A DNA stretch of 64,000 nucleotides. Origin: Bacillota bacterium (GTDB lineage: Bacteria; Bacillota; Clostridia; Acetivibrionales; JAEZXR01). The notes under the pieces are model-generated. The model saw only the letters and a list, made by a program, of their open reading frames with translations, was not told the origin of the DNA and searched no databases. Below are positions 25,245-33,190 of this stretch, one piece after another. Location: assembly GCA_023419605.1 (NCBI GenBank), contig JAEZXR010000020.1:62001-126000 (forward strand), given 5' to 3'. Numbering within the stretch: the stretch's first letter is position 1; every line of letters begins with the position of its first letter. A program made the position numbers and the translations under genes.

Positions 25245-26090
25245 ATGAGGAATTTGCTTGAAGTATTGATGAAATCGGGTAAAAGGCCCTTGTTGTTTGA
25301 AGCAGGAGAGGCGGAGTTTTGGAATGATCCCCATATATCGAAAAGCATGCTTGAAGCGCATCTGAATCCCAACTATGATGCTGCCAGTCGCAAGCCGGAG
25401 ATTATTGATCAAACCGTTCTTCATTGGCTTTCCTGTGATGTGATAAAGCCAGGGTATAGGGTGCTTGATCTCGGCTGCGGACCCGGTTTGTATGCGGAAA
25501 GATTATGCCGGGCCGGAATCGAAGTGGTAGGGCTGGATATATCAGAGCGTTCGATTGAGTATGCCGGAAAGGTCGCTCTGGACAAAGGACTGAAGGCACA
25601 ATATCACTGTATGAACTTTTTTGATATGGATTATACAAATGAATTTGATGCTGTGATTCAAGTGTATGGAGAACTGTGTACATTTTCAGATGAAAAGAGG
25701 GATACCCTCCTACAGTTGATAAAAAGGGCATTGAAAAAGGAAGGGATATTTATCTTTGATGTCTCCACAAGGGCGCAGAGAACAAAAGCCGGACTGAAAA
25801 ATGCATGGTATGTGAGCGAGGGCGGTTTCTGGCGTCAAGGAAGTCATCTTGTTCTTGAACAGGGTTTTGACTATCCACAAGAGAACCTATGGCTTGACCA
25901 GTACAGCGTGATTGATGAACAGGGATGTAAGGTCTACAGAAATTGGTTTCGGGACTATTCACTGGACTCCATCGGTACTGTTTTAAGAAATGCAGGATTT
26001 GATGCCATTCAGGTGTGGAATGACTTGGCAGGTGACAGGTATGTTGAAGGAGGAGACTGGATTGCCCTTGTTGCTGAGGTATCAAAATAG
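25245..26090 (+). CDS. Class I SAM-dependent methyltransferase
   Basis: 281 residues from the ATG behind AGAGGAGGAG (an upstream in-frame ATG overlaps the preceding small gene). SAM-binding motif I is VLDLGCGPGLYAERL near residues 73-87, followed by VVGLDISERSIEYA (motif II acidic residue) and FDAVIQVYGELCTF. The N-terminal 60 residues (FWNDPHISKSMLEAHLNP) are typical of a clostridial small-molecule methyltransferase group. Substrate unknown. No terminator directly follows. Confidence 0.85.
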   Translation: MRNLLEVLMKSGKRPLLFEAGEAEFWNDPHISKSMLEAHLNPNYDAASRKPEIIDQTVLHWLSCDVIKPGYRVLDLGCGPGLYAERLCRAGIEVVGLDISERSIEYAGKVALDKGLKAQYHCMNFFDMDYTNEFDAVIQVYGELCTFSDEKRDTLLQLIKRALKKEGIFIFDVSTRAQRTKAGLKNAWYVSEGGFWRQGSHLVLEQGFDYPQENLWLDQYSVIDEQGCKVYRNWFRDYSLDSIGTVLRNAGFDAIQVWNDLAGDRYVEGGDWIALVAEVSK

Positions 26091-26232
26091 GAAGGTAATT
26101 GTGAGGAGTTTCACGCTGATGGCTGGATGGATTTGCAACAATACATAGTAAAAGGCAAATTATTTAAGCAGTAGAATTGTAAAAGGGCATAAATGTTTTC
26201 CAATATTTTTGCTTAGTATATTGGCAAAAATA

Positions 26233-26261
26233 TTGAAATGAGGATTATTGAGTGGTATCAT
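26233..26261 (+). promoter_or_regulatory. Promoter of the His leader / hisS transcript
   Basis: TTGAAA and TATCAT with a 17-bp spacer. A start near 26268 places the leader ORF about 23 bases into the transcript. Confidence 0.6.
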
Positions 26262-26290
26262 ATTCTAAAATATCATTTGGGAGCCTATGA

Positions 26291-26347
26291 ATGAAAAGTA
26301 AAGTAATACTGAACCAACTTCATCATCATCACAAACAGCGCTTGTAG
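26291..26347 (+). CDS. Histidine leader peptide (18 aa)
   Basis: The short frame reads MKSKVILNQLHHHHKQRL, with four consecutive His codons (26321-26332), behind a GGGAG ribosome site 8 bases upstream. It lies between a promoter and a terminator that precedes a histidyl-tRNA synthetase gene, the classic arrangement of a ribosome-mediated attenuator such as the enterobacterial his leader. Stalling at the His codons would place the ribosome over the 5' arm of the first hairpin. Confidence 0.8.
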   Translation: MKSKVILNQLHHHHKQRL

Positions 26348-26462
26348 CTATGGGATCAACCGTAGGTGCAAGCGCTAAAAGCGTTTGTGCCTATGGTGGT
26401 GTATAGATAAACAATAAACGCCATCCGGGCATGAATTATAAATGTCTGGGTGGCGTTTTTTT
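26337..26462 (+). promoter_or_regulatory. Attenuator with mutually exclusive hairpins and terminator
   Basis: Hairpin 1:2 pairs 26337-26344 with 26369-26376 and 26348-26353 with 26360-26365. Hairpin 2:3 re-uses the same bases: 26360-26366 with 26390-26396 and 26369-26376 with 26380-26387. A third element, the terminator, pairs 26419-26432 with 26442-26455 and runs into seven T residues. A further 8-bp pairing, 26395-26402 with 26418-26425, would disrupt the terminator. Which fold leads to read-through is not settled by inspection. Confidence 0.75.
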
Positions 26463-26487
26463 ATAAAATAACAGGAGGTAATTTTTA

Positions 26488-27810
26488 ATGGCAATTGAGC
26501 TTAGGAATTTGAAGGGGACCGGCGATTTTATGCCGCAGGAGCAAAGAGTTAGACAGGAGATTATACGAAAGCTTCAGGATGTGTTTGAGCGCTATGGGTA
26601 TCAGCCACTGGAGACACCAACGATTTGCTTTTTTGATGTATTAGCTTCAAAATACGCAGGAGGTGCGGAAATTCTCAAAGAAGTATATAAGCTGAGCGAT
26701 CAAGGAGGGCGTGAATTAGGTTTGAGATATGATCTTACAGTACCCTTCGCAAAGGTAGTGGGGATGAATCCGGAAATGAAAATGCCTTTCAAAAGGTATG
26801 AAATCGGGAAGGTATATAGGGACGGTCCTGTAAAAACAGGCAGGAGCCGTGAGTTTATACAGTGTGATGTTGACCTGGTGGGCGTCAAATCGGTGATGGC
26901 TGAGGCAGAGCTTATAGCTATGGCCGTGGAGGTCTATAAAATGTTAGGACTGGACGTATATATATCCTATAATAACAGGAAACTTCTATCCGGTATTATT
27001 GATTTCGTTGGTATCAAGTCGGAATTAGCGAAAAATGTGATTTTAAGTATCGACAAACTGGAGAAGGTAGGGGAGGAATCGGTAAAATCTGAGCTTTTGC
27101 AAATTGGGATAGAAAGTGCGAAGGTTGCAGAACTTTTTGGATATATAAAAATGAATTCGGGTGAATTGCTATTTTCCCTGAGTTCAAAAGGGGGAAACGA
27201 GCTAATAAAGCAAGGAATAAAGGAACTCGATGAACTCAACTCATACTTTGAAGTTTTAGATATAAGGAATGAACTTCGATTTACTCCCAGCCTTGCCAGA
27301 GGCCTTGAAATATACACAGGTACGGTGTGGGAAGTGTTTTTAACGGATGGAAGTATAATGTCCAGTATAGGAGCAGGAGGAAGATATGATGCTATCATTG
27401 GAGCATTTCTTGGAAACGGTATGGACTATCCTGCCGTGGGAATGACGTTTGGGCTTGACGTAATAAATGAAGCACTTCTACTGAAAGAGGCCGTTACAGA
27501 AATGCCACCCGTCGATTTATATATTATACCCCTTGGAACAGAAAGGGCATGTATGAAAATCGTAATGGATTTGAGGAATCGGGGATTAAAAGTAGATATG
27601 GAGATGACAGGAAGGAAGCTCAAAAAATCTTTGGACTTTGCCAACAAACAAGTGATTCCTTATGTGATCATACTGGGTGAAAATGAATTGAAGGCTGGGA
27701 GGGTAAAGCTGAAGGACATGATAAAGGGATTGGAAAACGAGGTCAGTTTGAATGACTTGGGGGAAAGTGTGAAGACGGTTTTGGCGAAAGGAAACAAAAT
27801 GAGAAATTAA
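26488..27810 (+). CDS. hisS: Histidyl-tRNA synthetase, HisS2 type
   Basis: 440 residues, class II synthetase. Motif 2 region LRYDLTVPFAKVV and RYEIGKVYRDGPVKTGRSREFIQCDVDLVG, histidine-binding block RGLEIYTGTVWEVF and motif 3 GAGGRYDAIIGAF are present, with an anticodon-binding domain from about residue 345 (VDLYIIPLGTE). The protein resembles the second HisRS type known in the Bacillus cereus group, related to archaeal/eukaryotic enzymes, rather than the standard bacterial one. It could be the only HisRS or a second, starvation-controlled copy; the His-codon leader fits the latter (inference). No hisS-aspS pair, the usual bacterial context, is present. AGGAGG precedes the ATG. Confidence 0.9.
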   Translation: MAIELRNLKGTGDFMPQEQRVRQEIIRKLQDVFERYGYQPLETPTICFFDVLASKYAGGAEILKEVYKLSDQGGRELGLRYDLTVPFAKVVGMNPEMKMPFKRYEIGKVYRDGPVKTGRSREFIQCDVDLVGVKSVMAEAELIAMAVEVYKMLGLDVYISYNNRKLLSGIIDFVGIKSELAKNVILSIDKLEKVGEESVKSELLQIGIESAKVAELFGYIKMNSGELLFSLSSKGGNELIKQGIKELDELNSYFEVLDIRNELRFTPSLARGLEIYTGTVWEVFLTDGSIMSSIGAGGRYDAIIGAFLGNGMDYPAVGMTFGLDVINEALLLKEAVTEMPPVDLYIIPLGTERACMKIVMDLRNRGLKVDMEMTGRKLKKSLDFANKQVIPYVIILGENELKAGRVKLKDMIKGLENEVSLNDLGESVKTVLAKGNKMRN

Positions 27811-27944
27811 ACGCAAACTCTTCGTTGTATAGCAGCAGGTTATTTGTGTTATGTGAATAGATACGGTTATTAGTAGAAGCAGATTTTGAGAGTCTGTACT
27901 TCATAATAGTAAATTAAAAAGCATAAGTTCAGTAAGAATATAAC

Positions 27945-27980
27945 AAGAGGTGGAACTAAAACAGGACCACTTCTTTTATT
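27945..27980 (+). terminator. Terminator downstream of hisS
   Basis: A 9-bp stem AAGAGGTGG / CCACTTCTT (one G-T pair) with a 13-base loop and TTTATT. It lies about 135 bases after the stop codon; the intervening bases show nothing else. Confidence 0.65.
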
Positions 27981-28174
27981 GTAAAAATTTATACTGTTTT
28001 TCAAGTCGAGGCCGCTGTAAAGAAGCTCTCCTGTAGTCATGAAACAGTGTAAATAGGAGAAATTTTTCTGTAAAAAAGCTGAAAAATACTGAAAGCACGA
28101 GTAAGAAGAAGCTATAAGTCGTTCTTTGTTAATATTTTGACGATATAGCCGACTTTGACATTTTTTTAACTTAA

Positions 28175-28204
28175 TTGACAATAAAAGAATCCTAGGCGTA
28201 TAAT
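28175..28204 (+). promoter_or_regulatory. Promoter of the nuo operon
   Basis: Consensus TTGACA and TATAAT with an 18-bp spacer; start near 28211 gives a leader of about 146 bases before nuoA. Confidence 0.75.
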
Positions 28205-28217
28205 GTTTTTGTAAATT

Positions 28218-28309
28218 CAGTTTTGAGAAATGGCAATAAAGTCGGTCCCCAAAATTGTACTCTGAAGCTTTTGCAGATACTCAATTTTTACCGGCTTTAC
28301 AGTAAACTG
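28218..28309 (+). ncRNA. Structured 5' leader of the nuo operon
   Basis: CAGTTT / AAACTG (28218-28223 with 28304-28309) encloses a 9-bp helix AAAGTCGGT / ACCGGCTTT (28238-28246 with 28290-28298, one G-T), and an inner small hairpin TCTG...CAGA. No T run follows, so this is not a terminator. Known riboswitch consensus sequences were not recognised. Confidence 0.4.
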
Positions 28310-28356
28310 ATTTTTAAAGAAATAACATCAATTCATAAATTAGGGGGGAGATAAGC

Positions 28357-28713
28357 TTGTCAAAAGAATTTGCCGTTATTGGAATATTCCTTCTGGGTGG
28401 AATCGCATTTGCACTGATAGGGATCGTTACCAACTGGCTATTGAGTCCGAAAAAGCCCAATCCAGTGAAGGAATCCACCTATGAGTGCGGAGCCGAAACC
28501 CAGGGACCTACATGGGTTCAGTTCAAAATCAACTATTTTCTCTATGCACTGATCTTTGTTGCTTTTGATATCGAAACCGTATTTCTTTACCCATGGGCTG
28601 TAGCATTTAAATCCCTGGGTTTGTTTGCGTTTGTGGAGATGGTCGTATTCATTGCAATTCTCGCTGTAGGATTATGGTATGCATGGAAAGAGGGGGCCTT
28701 GGAATGGAAATAG
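28357..28713 (+). CDS. nuoA: NADH-quinone oxidoreductase subunit A
   Basis: 118 residues with three membrane helices and the conserved loop YECGAETQGPTWVQFKINYFLYALIFVAF in which Cys and the acidic residues of subunit A lie near the quinone tunnel (only part quoted: YECGAETQGP). First gene of an eleven-gene operon. The start is a TTG behind a strong GGGGGGAG. Subunit A joins the membrane arm to the peripheral arm of complex I. Confidence 0.93.
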   Translation: MSKEFAVIGIFLLGGIAFALIGIVTNWLLSPKKPNPVKESTYECGAETQGPTWVQFKINYFLYALIFVAFDIETVFLYPWAVAFKSLGLFAFVEMVVFIAILAVGLWYAWKEGALEWK

Positions 28714-29228
28714 AAAATTACAAACTGGAGGATTTGGTAAAAAACAATATTGCCATCACTTCCTTGGAAAAGGTTTTTGACTTTTGCCGGTCAAATTCCC
28801 TTTGGCCTGTTTCTTTCGGTTTGGCATGCTGTGCCATCGAAATGATGTCAACGGGAAATGCCAGATTTGATATCGCCCGCTTCGGCTATGAAGCCTTTCG
28901 TCCTTCTCCGAGGCAAGCTGATTTGATGATTATTGCCGGTACGGTTACCCATAAGATGGCTCCTTTGATTCGGACTCTTTATGATCAGATGCCGGAGCCC
29001 AAATATGTATTGGCTATGGGTAGTTGTGCCATCAATGGAGGCCCTTTCGCTGATTCATACAGCATGCTGCGTGGTGTAGATAAGATCCTGCCCGTCGATG
29101 TATATGTGCAAGGGTGCCCGCCGAGGCCGGAAGCATTGATTAACGGTTTCCTGCAGCTGCGTGAAAAGATGAGAAATCCAAAGATTGCGAAGGTGAAGAA
29201 AAATGGTCAACGTAACAGCGCTTGTTGA
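28704..29228 (+). CDS. nuoB: NADH-quinone oxidoreductase subunit B
   Basis: 174 residues from the ATG (MEIENYKLEDLVKNN) that overlaps the end of nuoA; an in-frame ATG 30 bases upstream lies inside nuoA and lacks a ribosome site. Ligands of the terminal 4Fe-4S cluster N2 are present: the adjacent pair in GLACCAIEMM, the Cys in GSCAINGGPF and the Cys in QGCPPRPEAL. N2 passes electrons to quinone. The 3' end overlaps nuoC by 26 bases, so translation is probably coupled. Confidence 0.95.
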   Translation: MEIENYKLEDLVKNNIAITSLEKVFDFCRSNSLWPVSFGLACCAIEMMSTGNARFDIARFGYEAFRPSPRQADLMIIAGTVTHKMAPLIRTLYDQMPEPKYVLAMGSCAINGGPFADSYSMLRGVDKILPVDVYVQGCPPRPEALINGFLQLREKMRNPKIAKVKKNGQRNSAC

Positions 29229-29649
29229 AGAATTGAATGGGCAATGTAATGGCGAATTGAGCATATCGGAAGACGGACAGGGGATAAAGGCCACAAAAAA
29301 TACAATCCTGCGCGCTTTAAAGATTTTAAAGGAGAAGCAGGATTTTAAAATGCTCATTGATATCACGGCGGTTGATTACCAAGGTGGCTACGAGGTGGTC
29401 TATCACGTGATGAAGTTTGAACAGGCGGAAATACTGCGGTTAAAAGTTGCACTTCCAGCCGACAAACCAAGCATCGGTACGGCTACAGAGATCTGGAAAG
29501 CGGCAGATGTAATGGAGAGAGAAGTGTTTGATTTAATGGGCATTGTTTTTGAAGGGCATAAAAACCTGAAAAGGATCCTATGCGAGGATGATTTTGTGGG
29601 ACATCCTCTGAGAAAAGATTTCAAGCTTGATATCGTAGATCGATTTTAA
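29203..29649 (+). CDS. nuoC: NADH-quinone oxidoreductase subunit C
   Basis: 148 residues of the 30-kDa subunit family, with the signature EREVFDLMGIVFEGHKNLKRILCEDDFVGHPLRKDF at the C-terminus (key parts: EREVFDLMGI, GHPLRKD). It packs against NuoD in the peripheral arm. The gene is separate from nuoD, unlike the fused nuoCD of enterobacteria. It starts inside the end of nuoB. Confidence 0.93.
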   Translation: MVNVTALVEELNGQCNGELSISEDGQGIKATKNTILRALKILKEKQDFKMLIDITAVDYQGGYEVVYHVMKFEQAEILRLKVALPADKPSIGTATEIWKAADVMEREVFDLMGIVFEGHKNLKRILCEDDFVGHPLRKDFKLDIVDRF

Positions 29650-29676
29650 TTATATCATTAGGTAAGGAGCAATTAT

Positions 29677-30792
29677 ATGTCCGATTATATTGAAAACTTG
29701 GAAACCCAAGAATTTTCTCTCAACATGGGACCCCAGCATCCCAGTACCCATGGGGTTTATCGTGCTGTTCTGACCATCGATGGAGAATATATCACCAGCG
29801 CGGAGAACAGGATCGGTTATTTGCACCGCGGCATGGAAAAGCTTGCGGAATCACGCACCTATACGCAGTTTATTCCCTACACGGATCGATTGGATTACCT
29901 TTCCTCTATGCTGAATAATCTGGGATATGTCCAGACGGTTGAAAAGCTGATGGGGGTCGAGGTGCCCGAGCGTGCCGAATATATTCGGGTGATCATGGCG
30001 GAGCTCCAGAGGATTGCCAGCCACCTGGTGTATTTCGGAAGTTTTTCTATCGACTTGAATGCGGTTACGGGGTGGATGTATGCCTTTACGCTTCGTGAAA
30101 TGATTCTAGACCTTTTTGAAATGACCTGCGGGGGAAGAATGCTGTCCAATTACATGCGGATCGGCGGCGTTTCGGCAGACCTGCCGGAAGAGTTTTTGCC
30201 AGCATTGGAGAAATTCTTGAAAGAGGCTTCGATGCGACTGGAAGAACTGGACCGTTTTGTTGCACAGAACGAGATCTTCATCGGAAGAACCAAGAACGTT
30301 GCCATTCTGGATGCAGAGACTGCCATTGAGTATGGGGTGACGGGACCGAACCTTCGTGCGGCCGGCGTCAAGTTTGACCTGCGGAAAGATGCGCCTTACG
30401 GGGTATATGACCGTTTTGATTTCGAGGTTCCGGTGGGAAAAAGTGGAGATGCCTATGATCGGTTCTACCTTCGGTATCTTGAGATGAAGGAGAGCTTGCG
30501 GATCATCCGGCAGGCCATGGAAGCCCTTCCAGAAGGCGCGGTTATCGGCAAGGTTCCTAAAGTGATCAAACCCCTAAAAGGAGAGGTATACCACCAGATT
30601 GAAAGCTCCAAAGGACAGCTCGGATTTTATATTGTCAGTGATGGAAGCACAAAGCCGTACCGGATTCATATACACAGTCCATCCTTTGTAAACATCGGCG
30701 CCTTGCCCAAAATCGCAAAGGGATTGACGGTGCAGGACTTTATCTGTCTGCTGGCTTCGCTGGATTTTGTGCTGGGCGAGGTAGACCGGTAA
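29677..30792 (+). CDS. nuoD: NADH-quinone oxidoreductase subunit D
   Basis: 371 residues, the 49-kDa subunit. It opens with LNMGPQHPSTHGVYRAVL, the quinone-site loop with the conserved histidine pair, and contains ENRIGYLHRGMEKLAE and YTDRLDYLSSMLNN. The C-terminus SLDFVLGEVDR is intact. NuoD and NuoB form the quinone-reduction site; NuoD descends from [NiFe]-hydrogenase large subunits but lacks the nickel cysteines, as here. AAGGAGC precedes the ATG. Confidence 0.95.
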   Translation: MSDYIENLETQEFSLNMGPQHPSTHGVYRAVLTIDGEYITSAENRIGYLHRGMEKLAESRTYTQFIPYTDRLDYLSSMLNNLGYVQTVEKLMGVEVPERAEYIRVIMAELQRIASHLVYFGSFSIDLNAVTGWMYAFTLREMILDLFEMTCGGRMLSNYMRIGGVSADLPEEFLPALEKFLKEASMRLEELDRFVAQNEIFIGRTKNVAILDAETAIEYGVTGPNLRAAGVKFDLRKDAPYGVYDRFDFEVPVGKSGDAYDRFYLRYLEMKESLRIIRQAMEALPEGAVIGKVPKVIKPLKGEVYHQIESSKGQLGFYIVSDGSTKPYRIHIHSPSFVNIGALPKIAKGLTVQDFICLLASLDFVLGEVDR

Positions 30793-30835
30793 GGACGGAG
30801 GTATACTGACGTGAGAAGGAGAAGTGGGGATCAAA

Positions 30836-31876
30836 ATGATTAATGATATTTTTATTAACATCGCGGGCTTTATTAAAGGTATCTTTGAATGGGTAGGACT
30901 CGGAGACATCCTGACAAATTTGGGGATGGCGGTGGTTTATTTTGTGGCCATCATTGCATTTATTCTTTTGAATGTTATGATCATCGTCTGGCTGGAACGC
31001 CGGGTATCGGCCTTCATGCAGGAACGCCGCGGACCCAACCGGGTGGGGCCTTTTGGGTTGCTCCAGAGCTTAAATGACGTGGTGAAGCTGGCGACCAAGG
31101 AGCCTATCATTCCAAAGGCCGTTGACAAACCGCTTTACAAGCTGGCGCCCATCCTCGTGTTTACAACGACCATGCTGCTGTATGCGGTGCTGCCTTTTGG
31201 AAAAGGGATGGCGGCAGCCAATATCAATGTAGGGCTTTTATACTTTATTTCAGTTTCTTCTACTACTACCATTTCCCTGTTAATGGCGGGATGGGGTTCC
31301 AATAATAAATATTCCTTGCTCGGGGGCATGAGAACTGTCGCACAAATGATCAGTTATGAGATTCCCCTGGCATTTTCTATGTTAGGCGTTATAATGATCA
31401 CCGGGACGCTGAATTTTTCAGAGATCGTAGTTGCTCAGAAAAGCGTTTGGTTTATACTTTTACAGCCGGTGGCGTTTATTCTCTTCTTTATTTCAGGAAC
31501 AGCAGAACTCAATCGAGCACCCTTCGACATGCCGGAGGCGGAACAGGAAATCGTAGCAGGATTCCATACGGAATATTCGGGAATACGGTTTGCATTTTTC
31601 TATTTGGCTGAATATGCGAATTTGTTCAGTATGTCTGCCCTGGGAGCAACCTTGTTTTTGGGGGGCTGGCAAGGCCCGATTCTACCTTCTTGGATATGGT
31701 TTATCGGCAAGGTTTATTTGATGGTTTTCCTCTTTTTATGGGTTCGGTGGTCGCTGCCTCGGTTGAGAATGGACCGAATGATGAAATTAAATTGGAAAGT
31801 ACTGATTCCCATCGCCATTGCAAATATACTTTTAACCGGTATCGGCATTAAAATATACCAGTATTTCGTTTCTTAG
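30836..31876 (+). CDS. nuoH: NADH-quinone oxidoreductase subunit H
   Basis: 346 residues from the chosen ATG (MINDIFINIAGF); a GTG four codons upstream is possible, but it lies very close to the AGGAG. Eight or more membrane helices. The family signatures ERRVSAFMQERRGPNRVGPFG (ends ERRVSAF and GPNRVGPFG) and EYSGIRFAFFYLAEYAN, both lining the quinone entry channel, are present, as is ELNRAPFDMPEAEQEIVAGF. H connects quinone chemistry to the proton-pumping arm. Confidence 0.94.
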   Translation: MINDIFINIAGFIKGIFEWVGLGDILTNLGMAVVYFVAIIAFILLNVMIIVWLERRVSAFMQERRGPNRVGPFGLLQSLNDVVKLATKEPIIPKAVDKPLYKLAPILVFTTTMLLYAVLPFGKGMAAANINVGLLYFISVSSTTTISLLMAGWGSNNKYSLLGGMRTVAQMISYEIPLAFSMLGVIMITGTLNFSEIVVAQKSVWFILLQPVAFILFFISGTAELNRAPFDMPEAEQEIVAGFHTEYSGIRFAFFYLAEYANLFSMSALGATLFLGGWQGPILPSWIWFIGKVYLMVFLFLWVRWSLPRLRMDRMMKLNWKVLIPIAIANILLTGIGIKIYQYFVS

Positions 31877-31889
31877 GGAGGTTGTTACC

Positions 31890-32312
31890 ATGCGGGGAAG
31901 TAGTATAATTACAGGGTTAGGCATCACATTAAAAAAGTTCTTCCAAAAAAAGGTTACGGAACAGTACCCGGAAGTCAAGCCGAATTTGCCTGCCCGTTCC
32001 AGAGGATCCTTCGATTTTTATCCTGAAAAGTGCATATCCTGCAACCTGTGTGCCATGGCTTGCCCCAATGGTGTCATTAAGGTGGAATCTCATAAGGGAG
32101 AGAGTGGAAAGAAGGTCCTTGATAATTACAGGATGAGTTTGGGATATTGCCTTTTCTGCGGCTTATGTGTAGAAGCGTGCCCTACCGATGCCATCAAGTT
32201 CAAGACGGATTTCGAATTTGCGTACTTTTCCAGGGATGAATTTGATATCTGCTGGAAAGGATGCGTGCAAAAGGAAGAAGTCGTTGAGACGGAAAGCGGT
32301 AAGGAAGAGTAA
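31890..32312 (+). CDS. nuoI: NADH-quinone oxidoreductase subunit I (2 x 4Fe-4S)
   Basis: 140 residues with two ferredoxin-type cluster motifs, CISCNLCAMACP and CLFCGLCVEACP, binding clusters N6a and N6b. In a complex I without the NuoEFG module this subunit is the exposed end of the iron-sulfur chain and is the likely docking site for reduced ferredoxin (inference by analogy with photosynthetic and archaeal relatives). GGGAGG precedes the ATG. Confidence 0.95.
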   Translation: MRGSSIITGLGITLKKFFQKKVTEQYPEVKPNLPARSRGSFDFYPEKCISCNLCAMACPNGVIKVESHKGESGKKVLDNYRMSLGYCLFCGLCVEACPTDAIKFKTDFEFAYFSRDEFDICWKGCVQKEEVVETESGKEE

Positions 32313-32354
32313 AAATACATTTCATCGTGGAATCGATGTAAGGAGTGGTGACGA

Positions 32355-32858
32355 TTGGTTTTTTCGGCAATTTTATTTTACGTTCTGGCGGCTGTTATAG
32401 TGATATCGGCGATCATGTCGGCACGTTCAACCAACCTGGTCCATAGTGCCTTTTTTATGATACTTTCTTTTCTCGGCATTGCCGGTATATACCTTACACT
32501 GAGCGCTGATTTTCTGGCAGTAGTACAAGTACTGATCTATGTCGGCGCGATTTCGGTATTGATGGTATTCGGTGTCATGTTGACGAGAAGAGGAAATATA
32601 AAGGAGAGTAATCTCTTTAATAAATACAGGGTTGCGGCTACGGTTGTGGCTTGTGCCTTATTTGTGGTAATGGCGGGTTCGGCAGTAATGACACAGTGGA
32701 AATTGAGTGATGTAGCTCCACCCGAGACTACGGTCGAACAGATCGCAGCGCTGCTGATGGGTGACTATGTGATTCCTTTTGAGGCTGCGGGAGTTATGCT
32801 TTTAATGGCATTAATCGGGTCCATAATAATCGGTAAAGGGGTGAAAAGCTCAAAATGA
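32355..32858 (+). CDS. nuoJ: NADH-quinone oxidoreductase subunit J
   Basis: 167 residues with five membrane helices, including the conserved VQVLIYVGAISVLMVFGVML around the pi-bulge helix of subunit J. It starts with TTG behind AGGAGTGG and overlaps nuoK by 4 bases. Part of the membrane arm; helps transmit conformational change to the antiporter-like subunits. Confidence 0.92.
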   Translation: MVFSAILFYVLAAVIVISAIMSARSTNLVHSAFFMILSFLGIAGIYLTLSADFLAVVQVLIYVGAISVLMVFGVMLTRRGNIKESNLFNKYRVAATVVACALFVVMAGSAVMTQWKLSDVAPPETTVEQIAALLMGDYVIPFEAAGVMLLMALIGSIIIGKGVKSSK

Positions 32859-33163
32859 TCACATTACAGCATTACCTGGTTCTGGCAGCAGCATTGTTCT
32901 GTATCGGTCTCTATACCGCTCTGGTTAAAAAAAATGCGCTTGCAGTTTTAATGGGTGTAGAATTAATGCTGAATGCAGCAAACCTTAATCTGATTGCTTT
33001 TAACCGGTTTATTTCCCCTGAAAAGCTCTCAGGGCAGGTTTTTGCAATCTTCGTTATTGTTGTGGCTGCGGCAGAGGTTGCAGTAGGTCTGGCGATTATA
33101 CTTACGCTATACAGAAATAGAAAGTCAACGACCGTGGATGATTTAGACTTATTAAAATGGTAA
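32855..33163 (+). CDS. nuoK: NADH-quinone oxidoreductase subunit K
   Basis: 102 residues with three membrane helices. The two conserved membrane glutamates are present, in LMGVELMLNAANLN and VVAAAEVAVGLAI. The start ATGA overlaps the nuoJ stop. Related to MrpC of sodium/proton antiporters. Confidence 0.94.
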   Translation: MITLQHYLVLAAALFCIGLYTALVKKNALAVLMGVELMLNAANLNLIAFNRFISPEKLSGQVFAIFVIVVAAAEVAVGLAIILTLYRNRKSTTVDDLDLLKW

Positions 33164-33190
33164 ACTACGTTAAGGCAGGTGAGATGATAA

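Noticed and set aside
26337..26462. T-box for hisS
   Set aside because: The conserved T-box sequence GGGTGGTACCGCG and Stem I motifs are absent; the His-rich leader ORF explains the layout better.
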